DNA from: Pseudomonadota bacterium
GTDB taxonomy: Bacteria; Pseudomonadota; Gammaproteobacteria; Pseudomonadales; Pseudohongiellaceae
Direction of reading: 5' to 3'
NCBI GenBank assembly: GCA_027621405.1
Contig: JAQCBT010000010.1
Span: forward strand, 62,001-126,000
DNA: 64,000 bases
The notes below the pieces were generated by a model that did not search any database, was not told where the DNA came from, and saw only the letters and a list, made by a program, of their open reading frames with translations. Shown here one piece after another: positions 22,804-31,253 of the stretch; position 1 is the stretch's first letter; each line of letters begins with the position of its first letter. Position numbers and translations under genes: made by a program.

Positions 22804-23667
22804 TTAATCACGATTCGGATTCTGGGTACGCAGGGCGTTCTGGCTCTTCTCCAGTTTTTTGATGTGCTCCTTCAGGAATGGTTTGCGGTGAATCGCAACT
22901 CCGGTGGCCAATACATCGATCACAACCAGATGAGCTATACGAGATGAAACCGGCGTGGCTGCTTGCAGATCCTCTTCCATATTTACAGGTATTGAAATAC
23001 TGCACAGCTTGGCCAGTGGTGTGCCTTCTGGTGCCAATCCAATCACTGTGGCACCAGCCTCTATCGCCAGGCTAACACTCTCGAGCAACGCTCTGGTCCG
23101 ACCAGATTGTGAAATAGCCACAACCACATCGTCGGCTCCCAGGGCGATGGCAGACATATGTTGAATGTGAGGGTCGGTGTATGCGCTGGTGGAAAGCTGA
23201 AGTCGAAAAAATTTGTGCTGGGCATCGGTTGCTACAGAGCTGGAAGCACCAAATCCGTAAAACTCCACGCGACGAGCATTATTAATGGTGTGGATTGCCT
23301 GCTCAAGAACGACAGGGTCCAGCTCTTCTCGAACCGTTAGTAGCGACCCAATTGTAGTATCGAAAACCTTGTTCCGTAAATCCTCTACTGTGTCGCTGTC
23401 GTCGACGGCAAACTGGGTGAAGACGCTGCCTAAGCCCATCTGCTGAGCTAATTGCAGCTTGAAAGCCTGGAAGCCATTGAAGCCGATGGCCCTGCAGAAG
23501 CGAATGACAGTTGGCTCGCTGACCTCCGCGGAAGAGGCGAGATCCACGATACGCATATTTATCACATTGTTGGCATGTGCAAGTATGAAGTCTGCTACCT
23601 TGGCTTCCGACTTGCGTAAGCTGGGTCTGCTCTCGGTAATTCGTCGAATCAGATTAGGTGATCGCAC
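22804..23667 (-). CDS. hexR: RpiR-family transcriptional regulator, HexR type
   Basis: HexR represses central sugar catabolism genes (zwf, edd, eda and similar) and is released by 2-keto-3-deoxy-6-phosphogluconate. The 287-residue protein has an N-terminal helix-turn-helix (about 18-77, with VSEPTVIRFCRAIGFNGF) and a SIS sugar-phosphate domain (about 133-265, with FYGFGASSSVATDAQHKFFRL and SQSGRT at 186-191). These stretches closely follow known HexR proteins. No Entner-Doudoroff genes are nearby, so the exact target set is not shown by context. Confidence 0.85.
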   Translation of the reverse strand: MRSPNLIRRITESRPSLRKSEAKVADFILAHANNVINMRIVDLASSAEVSEPTVIRFCRAIGFNGFQAFKLQLAQQMGLGSVFTQFAVDDSDTVEDLRNKVFDTTIGSLLTVREELDPVVLEQAIHTINNARRVEFYGFGASSSVATDAQHKFFRLQLSTSAYTDPHIQHMSAIALGADDVVVAISQSGRTRALLESVSLAIEAGATVIGLAPEGTPLAKLCSISIPVNMEEDLQAATPVSSRIAHLVVIDVLATGVAIHRKPFLKEHIKKLEKSQNALRTQNPNRD

Positions 23668-23745
23668 GGCTGGTCTGTAAAATAATTGTAGTCTGGCAAT
23701 GCTACCTAATTAGTCATAGATAGTCACAGAGAAGCAACGCTTTCC

Positions 23746-24942
23746 ATGAATACCGTCACGCTTGCGCCTTCGCTCCGATTTGTCTCGAGCATTGAGGAAA
23801 TCGGCCGAGACCGCTGGAATGCATTGACAGGCACAATGAACCCGTTTACACGCTATGAGTTTCTGCATGCCCTGGAAACAACCGGCTGCACGAGCGAGAA
23901 GTCGGGATGGCAGCCTCATCACGCGGTCGTATATCGCGGCTCCGGGGGCACCGGGAATAGCCTGGAAGATCGCTCGCAGCTTCTTGCAGTTATGCCCCTT
24001 TATCTCAAAACCAACAGCTGGGGAGAATATGTATTTGATTGGTCTTGGGCAAATGCCTACCAGAGCTACGGTTTCGACTACTATCCCAAGCTGGTAACCG
24101 CCGCGCCGTTTACCCCTAGTTCTGGAAGGCGAATATTCATTGATGAGTCCCAGAATCGTGAAGCTCTACTAAAGTTGCTGATTGCAAAAACCGAGGAGAA
24201 GGCCGGTTTACTAGGGGCTTCTTCATGGCATGTACTGTTCCCGCTCGAAGAAGAATACGAAGCCTTGTCAGACCTGGGTTTGCTTACGCGGATAGCGACA
24301 CAGTTTCACTGGCAGAATCGCGACTATGAGAGTTTCGACGATTTTCTAAACGACCTGAATTCCCGTAAAAGAAAGTCAATACGTAAAGAGCGAAGGCAAG
24401 TCAGCGAACAGGGGATCAGCTTCAGAATCACCGAAGGTGAAGCGATCAGTGATGAACAATGGTCGGATTTCTATCTCTATTACCAGACAACGTACTTGTC
24501 CCGTGGCATGCAGGGCTACCTGAAGAGGGTCTTTTTCAAGACCATCGCGACGACGATGCCGGAACAAATCTTTCTGGTAAATGCAGTAAAAGACGGTAAG
24601 GATATTGCGGCAGCCTTGTTCTTCAAGAATGGGGAAAAGCTGTTCGGCCGCTACTGGGGTTGCCGGAGTGAGTACCAGTTTCTGCATTTTGAAACTTGCT
24701 ACTATCAGGGGCTGGATTACGCTATCAAGCATGGCTTGCGAGTATTCGATGCCGGCGCCCAGGGCGAGCATAAGATCCAACGCGGATTCCGACCGATAAC
24801 TACGTATTCAAATCACTGGATCGCCAATCAAGGATTCTCTGACGCTATAGAAAATTTTCTGAAAGAAGAGCGACCACATATTCTTGGCTATCAAATGGAT
24901 GCGAATTCACTACTTCCTTTCAGGAATAGCGACCAAGATTAA
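23746..24942 (+). CDS. FemAB/GNAT-like protein (PF04339 type)
   Basis: This 398-residue protein belongs to a family often annotated as FemAB-related or peptidoglycan-biosynthesis-like, with GNAT folds; its substrate is unknown. Visible family features are the N-terminal WNALTGTMNPFTRYEFLHALE, the LKTNSWGEYVFDWSWANAY segment, RKRKSIRKERRQV near residue 211, and the C-terminal GRYWGCRSEYQFLHFETCYYQG with FDAGAQGEHKIQRGF. There is no signal peptide, so it is probably cytoplasmic. It is divergent from hexR and converges with the DedA gene, overlapping its stop by 4 bases. Confidence 0.8.
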   Translation: MNTVTLAPSLRFVSSIEEIGRDRWNALTGTMNPFTRYEFLHALETTGCTSEKSGWQPHHAVVYRGSGGTGNSLEDRSQLLAVMPLYLKTNSWGEYVFDWSWANAYQSYGFDYYPKLVTAAPFTPSSGRRIFIDESQNREALLKLLIAKTEEKAGLLGASSWHVLFPLEEEYEALSDLGLLTRIATQFHWQNRDYESFDDFLNDLNSRKRKSIRKERRQVSEQGISFRITEGEAISDEQWSDFYLYYQTTYLSRGMQGYLKRVFFKTIATTMPEQIFLVNAVKDGKDIAAALFFKNGEKLFGRYWGCRSEYQFLHFETCYYQGLDYAIKHGLRVFDAGAQGEHKIQRGFRPITTYSNHWIANQGFSDAIENFLKEERPHILGYQMDANSLLPFRNSDQD

Positions 24943-25394
24943 AACACAAGAATATCTACCCCCATCACCAAGAAAGCCAGTGCTACTACCCAGGCGACAC
25001 AAGCCAGGCCATCAACTAGTGAATAGCGCAACCGCGAATACCCGGAAACCCCGATCACAGCCGGTAGAATGCTGCGCAGTGCGGGAATGAATCGCCCTAT
25101 AAAAATAGCGGTACTGCCGAATCGGCGAACCATTGTCTCAGCGCGCAGGAGCTGGTCTCGATAGCGCCGCCCGAGTGTCGAATCCATCAGTCTTGGTCCG
25201 AGCAGGTAGCCACAGTAGTAACCGAAATGATCGCCCACAACAGCGCCGATGAAGGCAAGGCCCGCGATGGTTTCCACACTTCCTACCTGATTGCTGTAGA
25301 GAAAAACAGCAAGTGCGAATAGCAGGGCGCCAGACACAAAGATGCCAATGCCTATACAGGCCTCAGCAAAGGCCAGTACTGGTACTAACAGCAA
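24939..25394 (-). CDS. DedA-family membrane protein
   Basis: DedA proteins are inner-membrane proteins linked to lipid flipping and envelope homeostasis. The 151-residue frame has several hydrophobic segments and the family motifs GDHFGYYCGYLLGPRL and RFGSTAIFIGRFIPALRSILPAVIGVSGYSRLRY. The start is uncertain. TTG at 25394 is used here, but in-frame residues upstream (IPIEEQLNQWLTQYGQATL) look like a real DedA N-terminus. An AGGAG sits just ahead of them with only ATT or ATA as possible starts. Confidence 0.85.
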   Translation of the reverse strand: MLLVPVLAFAEACIGIGIFVSGALLFALAVFLYSNQVGSVETIAGLAFIGAVVGDHFGYYCGYLLGPRLMDSTLGRRYRDQLLRAETMVRRFGSTAIFIGRFIPALRSILPAVIGVSGYSRLRYSLVDGLACVAWVVALAFLVMGVDILVF

Positions 25395-25592
25395 TGTAGC
25401 CTGTCCGTATTGGGTAAGCCATTGATTGAGCTGCTCTTCTATCGGAATACTCCTGTCTGGGAAGCTTGTATGAGATGGTAGAATTCTTCTATACGAAAAA
25501 ACAGGACTTCCGGCTCACCCAGCTTTAGAATGGCAACGGATCACAAGAATTCACCTCTGCACCTAGAAATGTGCCCAGAAAAGGAGGCTCAA

Positions 25593-27068
25593 ATGAATCG
25601 ACTAACCCCGCGCCACTGGCCCTTCTCAATAAACATTCCCTTCGCCTGTTTGCGATTGAGTATCCTGGCGCTGCTTGGAATGGCTGTGCCTGTGCAAGCG
25701 CAGCAACAAGATACTTACGACTACTGGCAACATCAAAGGGAAATGATTCGCCGTGGGCAACAGGCTGTCTTCATGTGCAATGGCCTGTTTACCTCCGGGC
25801 GCAGCCTGGAGGAAGTTTATGCAAGGGAACTGGCTTTCCTGCCAGAACCCATTGGGACTCCAGAGGGTGGAGACTACAACGTCAACTGGGAATTGCGGGC
25901 TGTCGAGATCGGTACCGCAGGCGCGGTACCCACGATGCGAGCCGCCTTTCGTGAAGGCATTGGTTGTATCATATTGCCACCGGATCAGACGCTGGCCGAT
26001 GTAGACCGCTTACCGGAACTGACATTGCCCTACCCTCCGGGTAATCCTGCGCAAATACCATGGCCTGATGGAGACCTTGTTGCCGACAACCCCCTCCCGG
26101 CCGATGTCGACGAGGAAGCACTGCTTGCTGCTTCTGACTGGGCCTTCGACAGGGAGACACCAGAGCAGGCGACAATCAGCCTGCTGGTAGTCTACGAAGG
26201 CGAAATCATTCATGAGCGCTACGCGCCCGGCTTCGATATAACGACACGTACTCGCACCTGGTCCACAGCCAAGAGCATGGCATCGACTTTGATCGGAATG
26301 CTCGTTGATCAGGGACGCATGGATTTGGATGAGCCTCTAGGGTTCGATTGGTATCCAGAGGCGCGTTCACCGGAAACAGATCCTAGAAACGCTATTACCT
26401 TGCGCCATGTGCTGAATATGTCGAGTGGTCTGGAGAGCATTGATAACAATAGGCTTGAATATGCGACGGGCTCAGGGCTTTCCTATTGGGCGGGGGCAAG
26501 TTCTGTAACCGGTGCCAGGAGCAGAGCACTAATCAGGGAACCCGGCACCCGCTTTGACTATGAGAATTACGATACATTGCTAGCAGTTTATGCCATGAAA
26601 CTTGAGCTGGGTGGCGAGAAAGAGTACGCAGAATTCCCGCGCAAGGCATTGCTTGACAGGATAGGTATGCGCAACACCCTGGTTAGCACCGATCGCTTCG
26701 GCGACTTCATTCTAAGTAGCCAGGTTTATACCAATGCAAGGGACCTGGCACGTTTTGGGTTACTGTATCTAAACGAAGGCGTCTGGAACGGAGAAAGGCT
26801 GTTGTCCAAAGAATGGATCGATTTTGTCAGAACTCCAGCACCATCTACTACGGAAATTGGCAGCATGTATGGTGGGCAGTGGTGGCTGGTTCCCGATAAT
26901 CGCAATGATGTGCCAAAAGACGCTTACTCCACGGCAGGTAATCGTGGGCAGTTCACGATTGTCGTGCCCAGTCATGATCTTGTCATCGTGCGTAGGGGCT
27001 TGGACTACGGCAGGCAGGGGTTTGATCGCTGGGATCTTACCCGTGAGGTCTTGAAGGCTATAAACTAG
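25593..27068 (+). CDS. Secreted serine hydrolase, beta-lactamase/penicillin-binding fold
   Basis: This 491-residue exported protein has a class C beta-lactamase-like hydrolase domain. The ATG at 25593 follows a near-ideal AGGAGG and gives a signal peptide ending in PVQA before QQQD. An upstream in-frame ATG at 25530 lacks these features. The catalytic SxxK is STAK (Ser224-Lys227) and the second motif is YEN (323-325). The third may be NRG in STAGNRGQF. About 200 residues precede the SxxK and contain two cysteines that could pair. Substrate is unknown; peptidase or esterase activity is plausible. Confidence 0.88.
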   Translation: MNRLTPRHWPFSINIPFACLRLSILALLGMAVPVQAQQQDTYDYWQHQREMIRRGQQAVFMCNGLFTSGRSLEEVYARELAFLPEPIGTPEGGDYNVNWELRAVEIGTAGAVPTMRAAFREGIGCIILPPDQTLADVDRLPELTLPYPPGNPAQIPWPDGDLVADNPLPADVDEEALLAASDWAFDRETPEQATISLLVVYEGEIIHERYAPGFDITTRTRTWSTAKSMASTLIGMLVDQGRMDLDEPLGFDWYPEARSPETDPRNAITLRHVLNMSSGLESIDNNRLEYATGSGLSYWAGASSVTGARSRALIREPGTRFDYENYDTLLAVYAMKLELGGEKEYAEFPRKALLDRIGMRNTLVSTDRFGDFILSSQVYTNARDLARFGLLYLNEGVWNGERLLSKEWIDFVRTPAPSTTEIGSMYGGQWWLVPDNRNDVPKDAYSTAGNRGQFTIVVPSHDLVIVRRGLDYGRQGFDRWDLTREVLKAIN

Positions 27069-27100
27069 GATCGACCAGTTCGACAGTGGTTCAGTAATAA

Positions 27101-27119
27101 AGGGGCCGCCAGGGCCCCT
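27101..27119. terminator. GC-rich hairpin between convergent genes
   Basis: AGGGGCC and GGCCCCT form a 7-base stem around a GCCAG loop, between the convergent ends of the serine hydrolase and the tectonin-like gene. No clear T run follows on either strand, so termination is only suggested. Confidence 0.4.
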
Positions 27120-27143
27120 GTGTCATGTCCTTGATACTGGTGA

Positions 27144-28208
27144 TTAGTATGCGCGGTAGATTTCTCCGTAGACATTTGTAATCCGGGGCAGGCCATCGGG
27201 CCCGACACTGATATCGAGGCCGTCTCCATAGACCCTGTCCCAGGCCACACCATTCCAGCGGTAGATGCCCTTCAGTGCATCCCAGTCATCATCAGCGGTG
27301 CCTACTACCCATACGGAGCCATCAGCCCCCACGCCGATATCGCCGGCTTCACCGGGCAATTCCAACCAGCCTTCGGCCACCAGGGTATAGATGCGATCAC
27401 TAAAGCCGACTACCCAGGGCTGACCATTGGGGCCAACATCAATACGGCTGCCAGAACCGCCAAAATTCTCCCAGAACAATCCACTCCAGCGGTATACACC
27501 TTCAAATGAAGCGACCCAGACTGAGCCATCTGCTCCTATACCAATATCCAGCGCTTCACCGGGCATACGTTCCCAATAGCCGAAATCATCCAGGCGATAA
27601 ATTTCATGGTTGAAGTTTACGACCCAGGGTCTGCCATCGGGAGCCACATCGATCCTCAGAGCCCCACCATCGGCCAGGAAGGCGCCAGGACCACCCAGGC
27701 GATAGATTCCATATCCTCCGGGTCGTGGGTCTGTACCGACCACCCAGGTATCTCCATTCGCTCCTACAGCGATGTCATAGGCGAACCCATGCATCAAGCG
27801 CCAGTCCGGAAACGGGGTAAACGGGCGCGGATGCTGAGGTGGGGGTGCCCAATGTTGTCCAAAATTAACCAACACGAAGCGATTTTCACCTCGACTCTCG
27901 AGTTCCAGCCAGTATGAGGAACCCCGAACTGATGCCTGGGGTATAGTTAGTAAGTCTTTACTAAACGCTGCGGCTAGGAGACTTCCACTGGGATCTACGG
28001 CTGTCGAGGCGACCAGTATAAGCTCCACTTGCTCCCCGAAATCGTTGACCTCAAATTCGGCGCGAAACGCTCCCCCAGCGGCAGTAATTTCTGGAACAAC
28101 CAGGATATTGCCCTGTAGCTCGGCAATTTGTCCGTGGGAGCTACTTACCAGTAATAGTCCAAGAAAGGCCGATAGCAAGCGGAGGCTAAGATAATCTGCT
28201 GAATTCAT
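27144..28208 (-). CDS. Secreted tectonin-type beta-propeller protein
   Basis: This protein of about 354 residues has an N-terminal signal peptide (LSAFLGLLLVSSSHG), a region of about 100 residues with no recognised domain, and from about residue 135 six tandem repeats of 35-42 residues. The unit reads roughly DIxVGxxGxxWVV...IYRW...W, the tectonin/TECPR pattern, and six units fit a six-bladed propeller. Such proteins often bind sugars or lipids on surfaces. Start ATG 28208 is preferred over TTG 28217, though neither has a good Shine-Dalgarno. The ligand is unknown. Confidence 0.82.
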   Translation of the reverse strand: MNSADYLSLRLLSAFLGLLLVSSSHGQIAELQGNILVVPEITAAGGAFRAEFEVNDFGEQVELILVASTAVDPSGSLLAAAFSKDLLTIPQASVRGSSYWLELESRGENRFVLVNFGQHWAPPPQHPRPFTPFPDWRLMHGFAYDIAVGANGDTWVVGTDPRPGGYGIYRLGGPGAFLADGGALRIDVAPDGRPWVVNFNHEIYRLDDFGYWERMPGEALDIGIGADGSVWVASFEGVYRWSGLFWENFGGSGSRIDVGPNGQPWVVGFSDRIYTLVAEGWLELPGEAGDIGVGADGSVWVVGTADDDWDALKGIYRWNGVAWDRVYGDGLDISVGPDGLPRITNVYGEIYRAY

Positions 28209-28265
28209 GGCAAGCAATGTAATTGCAGGAGGCTGAATGAATTCTTAATGGCCTGACCAGTGGCG

Positions 28266-28862
28266 TTATTTACGCCACACAAGCATCTGGTTGTTGGCTG
28301 GCATGGCATTGTCTTCGAGCAGGCTAAACCCGGCCGCAGCCGCCAGATCCCTGACCCACTCAAAATCCCTTATGCCGCTAAGTGGGTCGCGGTCTTTCAG
28401 CCACAGGTCAAAGCGGGCGTTGGAGTCCGTAGTGAACTCGTTCCCATATTTGAATGGGCCGTAGACAAGCAACTTACCGCCGCCATCGATGTGCTGGCCT
28501 ACAGAGGCGAAAAAGTTCTCCACCGATGTCGGGCACATGATATGCAGGCTGTTGGCTGTGAATACTGCTGAATAACTGGAGAGCTGCCATGGCCGCTGGT
28601 TTACATCCAACGCCAGTGGTGGTGGCAGGTTAGGAAGGTCGGCGGCGACGATTCTCTGCCTGACAGTTTCAACGGCGACGGGAGTATCCGTTGCCTGCCA
28701 GAACACATTTGAAAAATGCGCGGCGAAATACTCAGCATGCTGAGCTGTACCACTACCTATTTCCAGTATCGACCTGGCACCCTGAAGATGACGTTCCAGC
28801 ACCTCCCGAATGGGAATCTTGTTGTTCTCAGCCGCCTGGCTGAAAGGTAAAGCATCTGACAT
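28266..28862 (-). CDS. DUF938 SAM-dependent methyltransferase-like protein
   Basis: This 198-residue protein matches the DUF938 family of class I methyltransferases. It starts with the typical LPFSQAAENNKIPI and has the SAM-binding motif ILEIGSGTAQHAEYFA (about 32-47) and FTANSLHIM. The C-terminus NNQMLVWRK is also typical. Substrate is unknown. It lies 55 bases downstream of yaaA on the same strand and may share its transcript. Confidence 0.88.
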   Translation of the reverse strand: MSDALPFSQAAENNKIPIREVLERHLQGARSILEIGSGTAQHAEYFAAHFSNVFWQATDTPVAVETVRQRIVAADLPNLPPPLALDVNQRPWQLSSYSAVFTANSLHIMCPTSVENFFASVGQHIDGGGKLLVYGPFKYGNEFTTDSNARFDLWLKDRDPLSGIRDFEWVRDLAAAAGFSLLEDNAMPANNQMLVWRK

Positions 28863-28917
28863 GGCTGGGTTGGAATATTATCTCGGTGCGATTGCGGGGT
28901 AGCGAGAGAAGCATTGT

Positions 28918-29700
28918 CTAAGGCTTCAGTTTGCGTTTGAAAACAAGCTTGCTGTCTGTTGATTCTGCTTCATCGAAGCAGTATCCCTCAACGTCAAAGT
29001 TTTTCAATTGAGCAGGGTCTTTCAAACGGTTCTTCACGATATAGGAAACCATCTGCCCACGTGCTTTCTTAGCGAAAAAGCTCAACACACGAAACTGACC
29101 TTTTGACCAATCCTTGAACTGGGGCGAAATAATTCTTCCATCGAGTTGTGAACTCTGAACCGCGTTGAAATACTCATTGGAAGCAAGGTTTATCAGGATT
29201 CGCTTCTTCTCGGGATAAGTGGCCATTTCGCTATTTAGTTTATCTGTCAGCTTAGAGCCCCAGAACTGGTAGAGGTCATTGGCCTTGCCACTGGCAAACT
29301 TGCGTCCCATTTCCAACCGATAAGGTTGCATCAAATCCAGCGGCCGCAACAGTCCGTACAGGCCCGAGAGGATGCGCAAGTGCTTCTGGGCAAAGTCCAG
29401 ATCAGCGGCGCTGTAATCTTCGGCTTTCAGGCCAAGATAGACGTCACCCTTGAAAGCAAAGATTGCCTGCCGTGCATTCTTCATGTCGAATGGTGTTTGC
29501 CAGTTCAGGTAACGCTGAAAATTCTCTTCAGCCAGTGCCGAGGAGATATTCATGAGTTCAGCCAGGTCATCCGGTTGTAATTTCTTGAGGTCTTTTACAA
29601 GCTGTTGGGATTCAGCGAGGAAGTCCGGTTGACTGTGCCTGCGGGTTTTTACCTTGGATTCGTAGTCCAGCGACTTCGCTGGTGATACCACCATTAACAT
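28918..29700 (-). CDS. yaaA: Peroxide stress protein YaaA
   Basis: YaaA lowers free iron and limits DNA and protein damage under peroxide stress in E. coli; the protein has a DNA-binding fold. The 260-residue product begins MLMVVSPAKSLDYES and includes the family core FKGDVYLGLKAEDYS and LSGLYGLLRPLDLMQPYRLEMG. The length matches the family. It starts 3 bases after the stop of the DUF4265 gene, so the two are likely co-transcribed. Confidence 0.95.
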   Translation of the reverse strand: MLMVVSPAKSLDYESKVKTRRHSQPDFLAESQQLVKDLKKLQPDDLAELMNISSALAEENFQRYLNWQTPFDMKNARQAIFAFKGDVYLGLKAEDYSAADLDFAQKHLRILSGLYGLLRPLDLMQPYRLEMGRKFASGKANDLYQFWGSKLTDKLNSEMATYPEKKRILINLASNEYFNAVQSSQLDGRIISPQFKDWSKGQFRVLSFFAKKARGQMVSYIVKNRLKDPAQLKNFDVEGYCFDEAESTDSKLVFKRKLKP

Positions 29701-29703
29701 ACT

Positions 29704-30228
29704 CTATTCCTGTGTATCGAATTCCAGCCACCATTGCAGCGGCGTTACTCCGTCTTCTGGATCGTAGACATTACCATAATACCAAACCGTATCAGGGCAG
29801 GCCGTACAGGCGGCATCGAGGAGTTCTTCAATAGCCTTGAAGCCCAGTGACACATGCACACTGTAGACTATGCCCCGCTCGCTCACTAAATCACGCGCCC
29901 CTCCTAGCTTCTCAAGGAGGGGGGTAAGGAAATCGTCAACCTCTCCTATGCCTAGTTTACGAAAAACACGCACACACAGATTACCGCTGCGTCGCTCGAG
30001 CTCGTACTGGGCACTAGCCGGGTTGATCAGCTTTATGGTGTCTCCTCTTGCAAGATTGCGAGCGAACAGGGGGGAGCGGAGCAAACGCACGCGCTGGGGG
30101 TCGCCCGCCAGATATTCTGCCGGTATCGTCTCGAATACTGGATCTCCATTCGACCCTAGACCGGCCAGGAAAGGGAGCTCCACCGTATTTGTGTTTTCCA
30201 TCGCCCGAATAGCCTGCGTGGGGTCCAT
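29704..30228 (-). CDS. DUF4265 domain protein
   Basis: The product is about 174 residues. After the first 20 residues it follows the DUF4265 pattern: a short region ending in FARNLARGDTIKL, then SGNLCVRVFRKLG, and a C-terminal DTVWYYGNVYDPEDGVTPLQWWLEF. Function is unknown. The frame is open to 30387, but the upstream stretch is Ser/Arg/Lys-rich and overlaps the start of the divergent gene, so ATG 30228 (or 30201) is more likely. It is first in a probable yaaA-DUF938 operon. Confidence 0.72.
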   Translation of the reverse strand: MDPTQAIRAMENTNTVELPFLAGLGSNGDPVFETIPAEYLAGDPQRVRLLRSPLFARNLARGDTIKLINPASAQYELERRSGNLCVRVFRKLGIGEVDDFLTPLLEKLGGARDLVSERGIVYSVHVSLGFKAIEELLDAACTACPDTVWYYGNVYDPEDGVTPLQWWLEFDTQE

Positions 30229-30247
30229 GCCTTTATGATTGGGGGCT

Positions 30248-30607
30248 ATGATAGAGAGACTGCACCGAATTGCCACCCTACTGAGTCGATATCGGCCTGC
30301 CTTGCTGGTTTTGGCAGCACTTGGCTTCCTTTTGGTGCTGGGCAGCCTCGTTGGTAACCCCTGGCTGGACTCGGATGAGTGGCTCATGCCGGCGCTGGCT
30401 CTGTTTCTGTGGATGCTTCTGCTCTACAGCCTTAGTTGGCTGTTTCTCAGGATTCCTGGTCCTGAACAGCCAGGCATGAGCTGGCGACAGCGCATTACAC
30501 TTAAATTACGGCGAGCAACGCTCTGGGTAGCAGCTGCTCTCTTCCTGGCCCTCAGTGCGGCCGTGCTCTTCCTCAGCTATCAATTATTGAGGGTAACTTT
30601 CCTCTGA
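30248..30607 (+). CDS. Small membrane protein of unknown function
   Basis: This 119-residue protein has three predicted membrane helices (about 16-36, 47-67 and 91-113) separated by short charged loops. I do not recognise a family. ATG 30248 follows a GGGGGC that may serve as ribosome-binding site; a TTG 9 bases upstream is also possible. It is divergent from the DUF4265 gene and lies 105 bases before the TRAP permease genes. Confidence 0.65.
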   Translation: MIERLHRIATLLSRYRPALLVLAALGFLLVLGSLVGNPWLDSDEWLMPALALFLWMLLLYSLSWLFLRIPGPEQPGMSWRQRITLKLRRATLWVAAALFLALSAAVLFLSYQLLRVTFL

Positions 30608-30712
30608 TTGGAAGTGGAACACAGTCCGGAAATAGACTCTTTAGCAGTGCTGGGGAGAAGATTTGTGGCATTATAGGGCGGCTCCAATTCATAGCCGGTT
30701 CACCAACTTTAA

Positions 30713-31252
30713 ATGGAAACAGTCGTTCGTTACCTAGACGCCCTGTCTGAGCGGCTTGGCCGCTCTGCTGCCTGGCTTTCTCTCCTGATGGTGCTGGTCA
30801 TGGGCCTGATTGTCCTGCTGCGATACGTATTTCAATACGGTTCTATTGCTCTGCAGGAATCCGTTATGTACATCAATGCACTGATCTTCACTTTCGGTGC
30901 TGGTTACACGTTGAAGGTGCAGGGCCATGTTCGCGTGGATGTGTTTTATAACCGACTGGGTGAAAAGTCGAGATCCCTGGTGGATTGTTTCGGTGTCCTT
31001 GCGTTTCTGTTCACCAGCGTAGGCTTTGTGATCTGGGCCAGCTGGGACTACGTGGCGGTATCCTGGCGAATTCGTGAAGGTTCGCCCGAGTCAAGTGGCT
31101 TACCCTACGTCTACTTGTTGAAGACTTGTCTGCTGATTCTGCCTACATTGCTGGCCCTGCAGGGGGTCGCGGAGCTCTGGAAATCTTTTGCTGCGTTACG
31201 ATCCAGCACTGAATATCCACAAACAACACAGACCACCGAGCGGCGGGATTAG
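30713..31252 (+). CDS. TRAP transporter small permease (DctQ family)
   Basis: This 179-residue inner-membrane protein is the small subunit of a tripartite ATP-independent periplasmic transporter. It has four hydrophobic helices and family features such as LLRYVFQYGSIALQESVMYINALIFTFGAGYTLK and HVRVDVFYNRL. Its stop is followed one base later by the GTG start of the large permease, so the two are translated together. Confidence 0.92.
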   Translation: METVVRYLDALSERLGRSAAWLSLLMVLVMGLIVLLRYVFQYGSIALQESVMYINALIFTFGAGYTLKVQGHVRVDVFYNRLGEKSRSLVDCFGVLAFLFTSVGFVIWASWDYVAVSWRIREGSPESSGLPYVYLLKTCLLILPTLLALQGVAELWKSFAALRSSTEYPQTTQTTERRD

Positions 31253-31253
31253 G

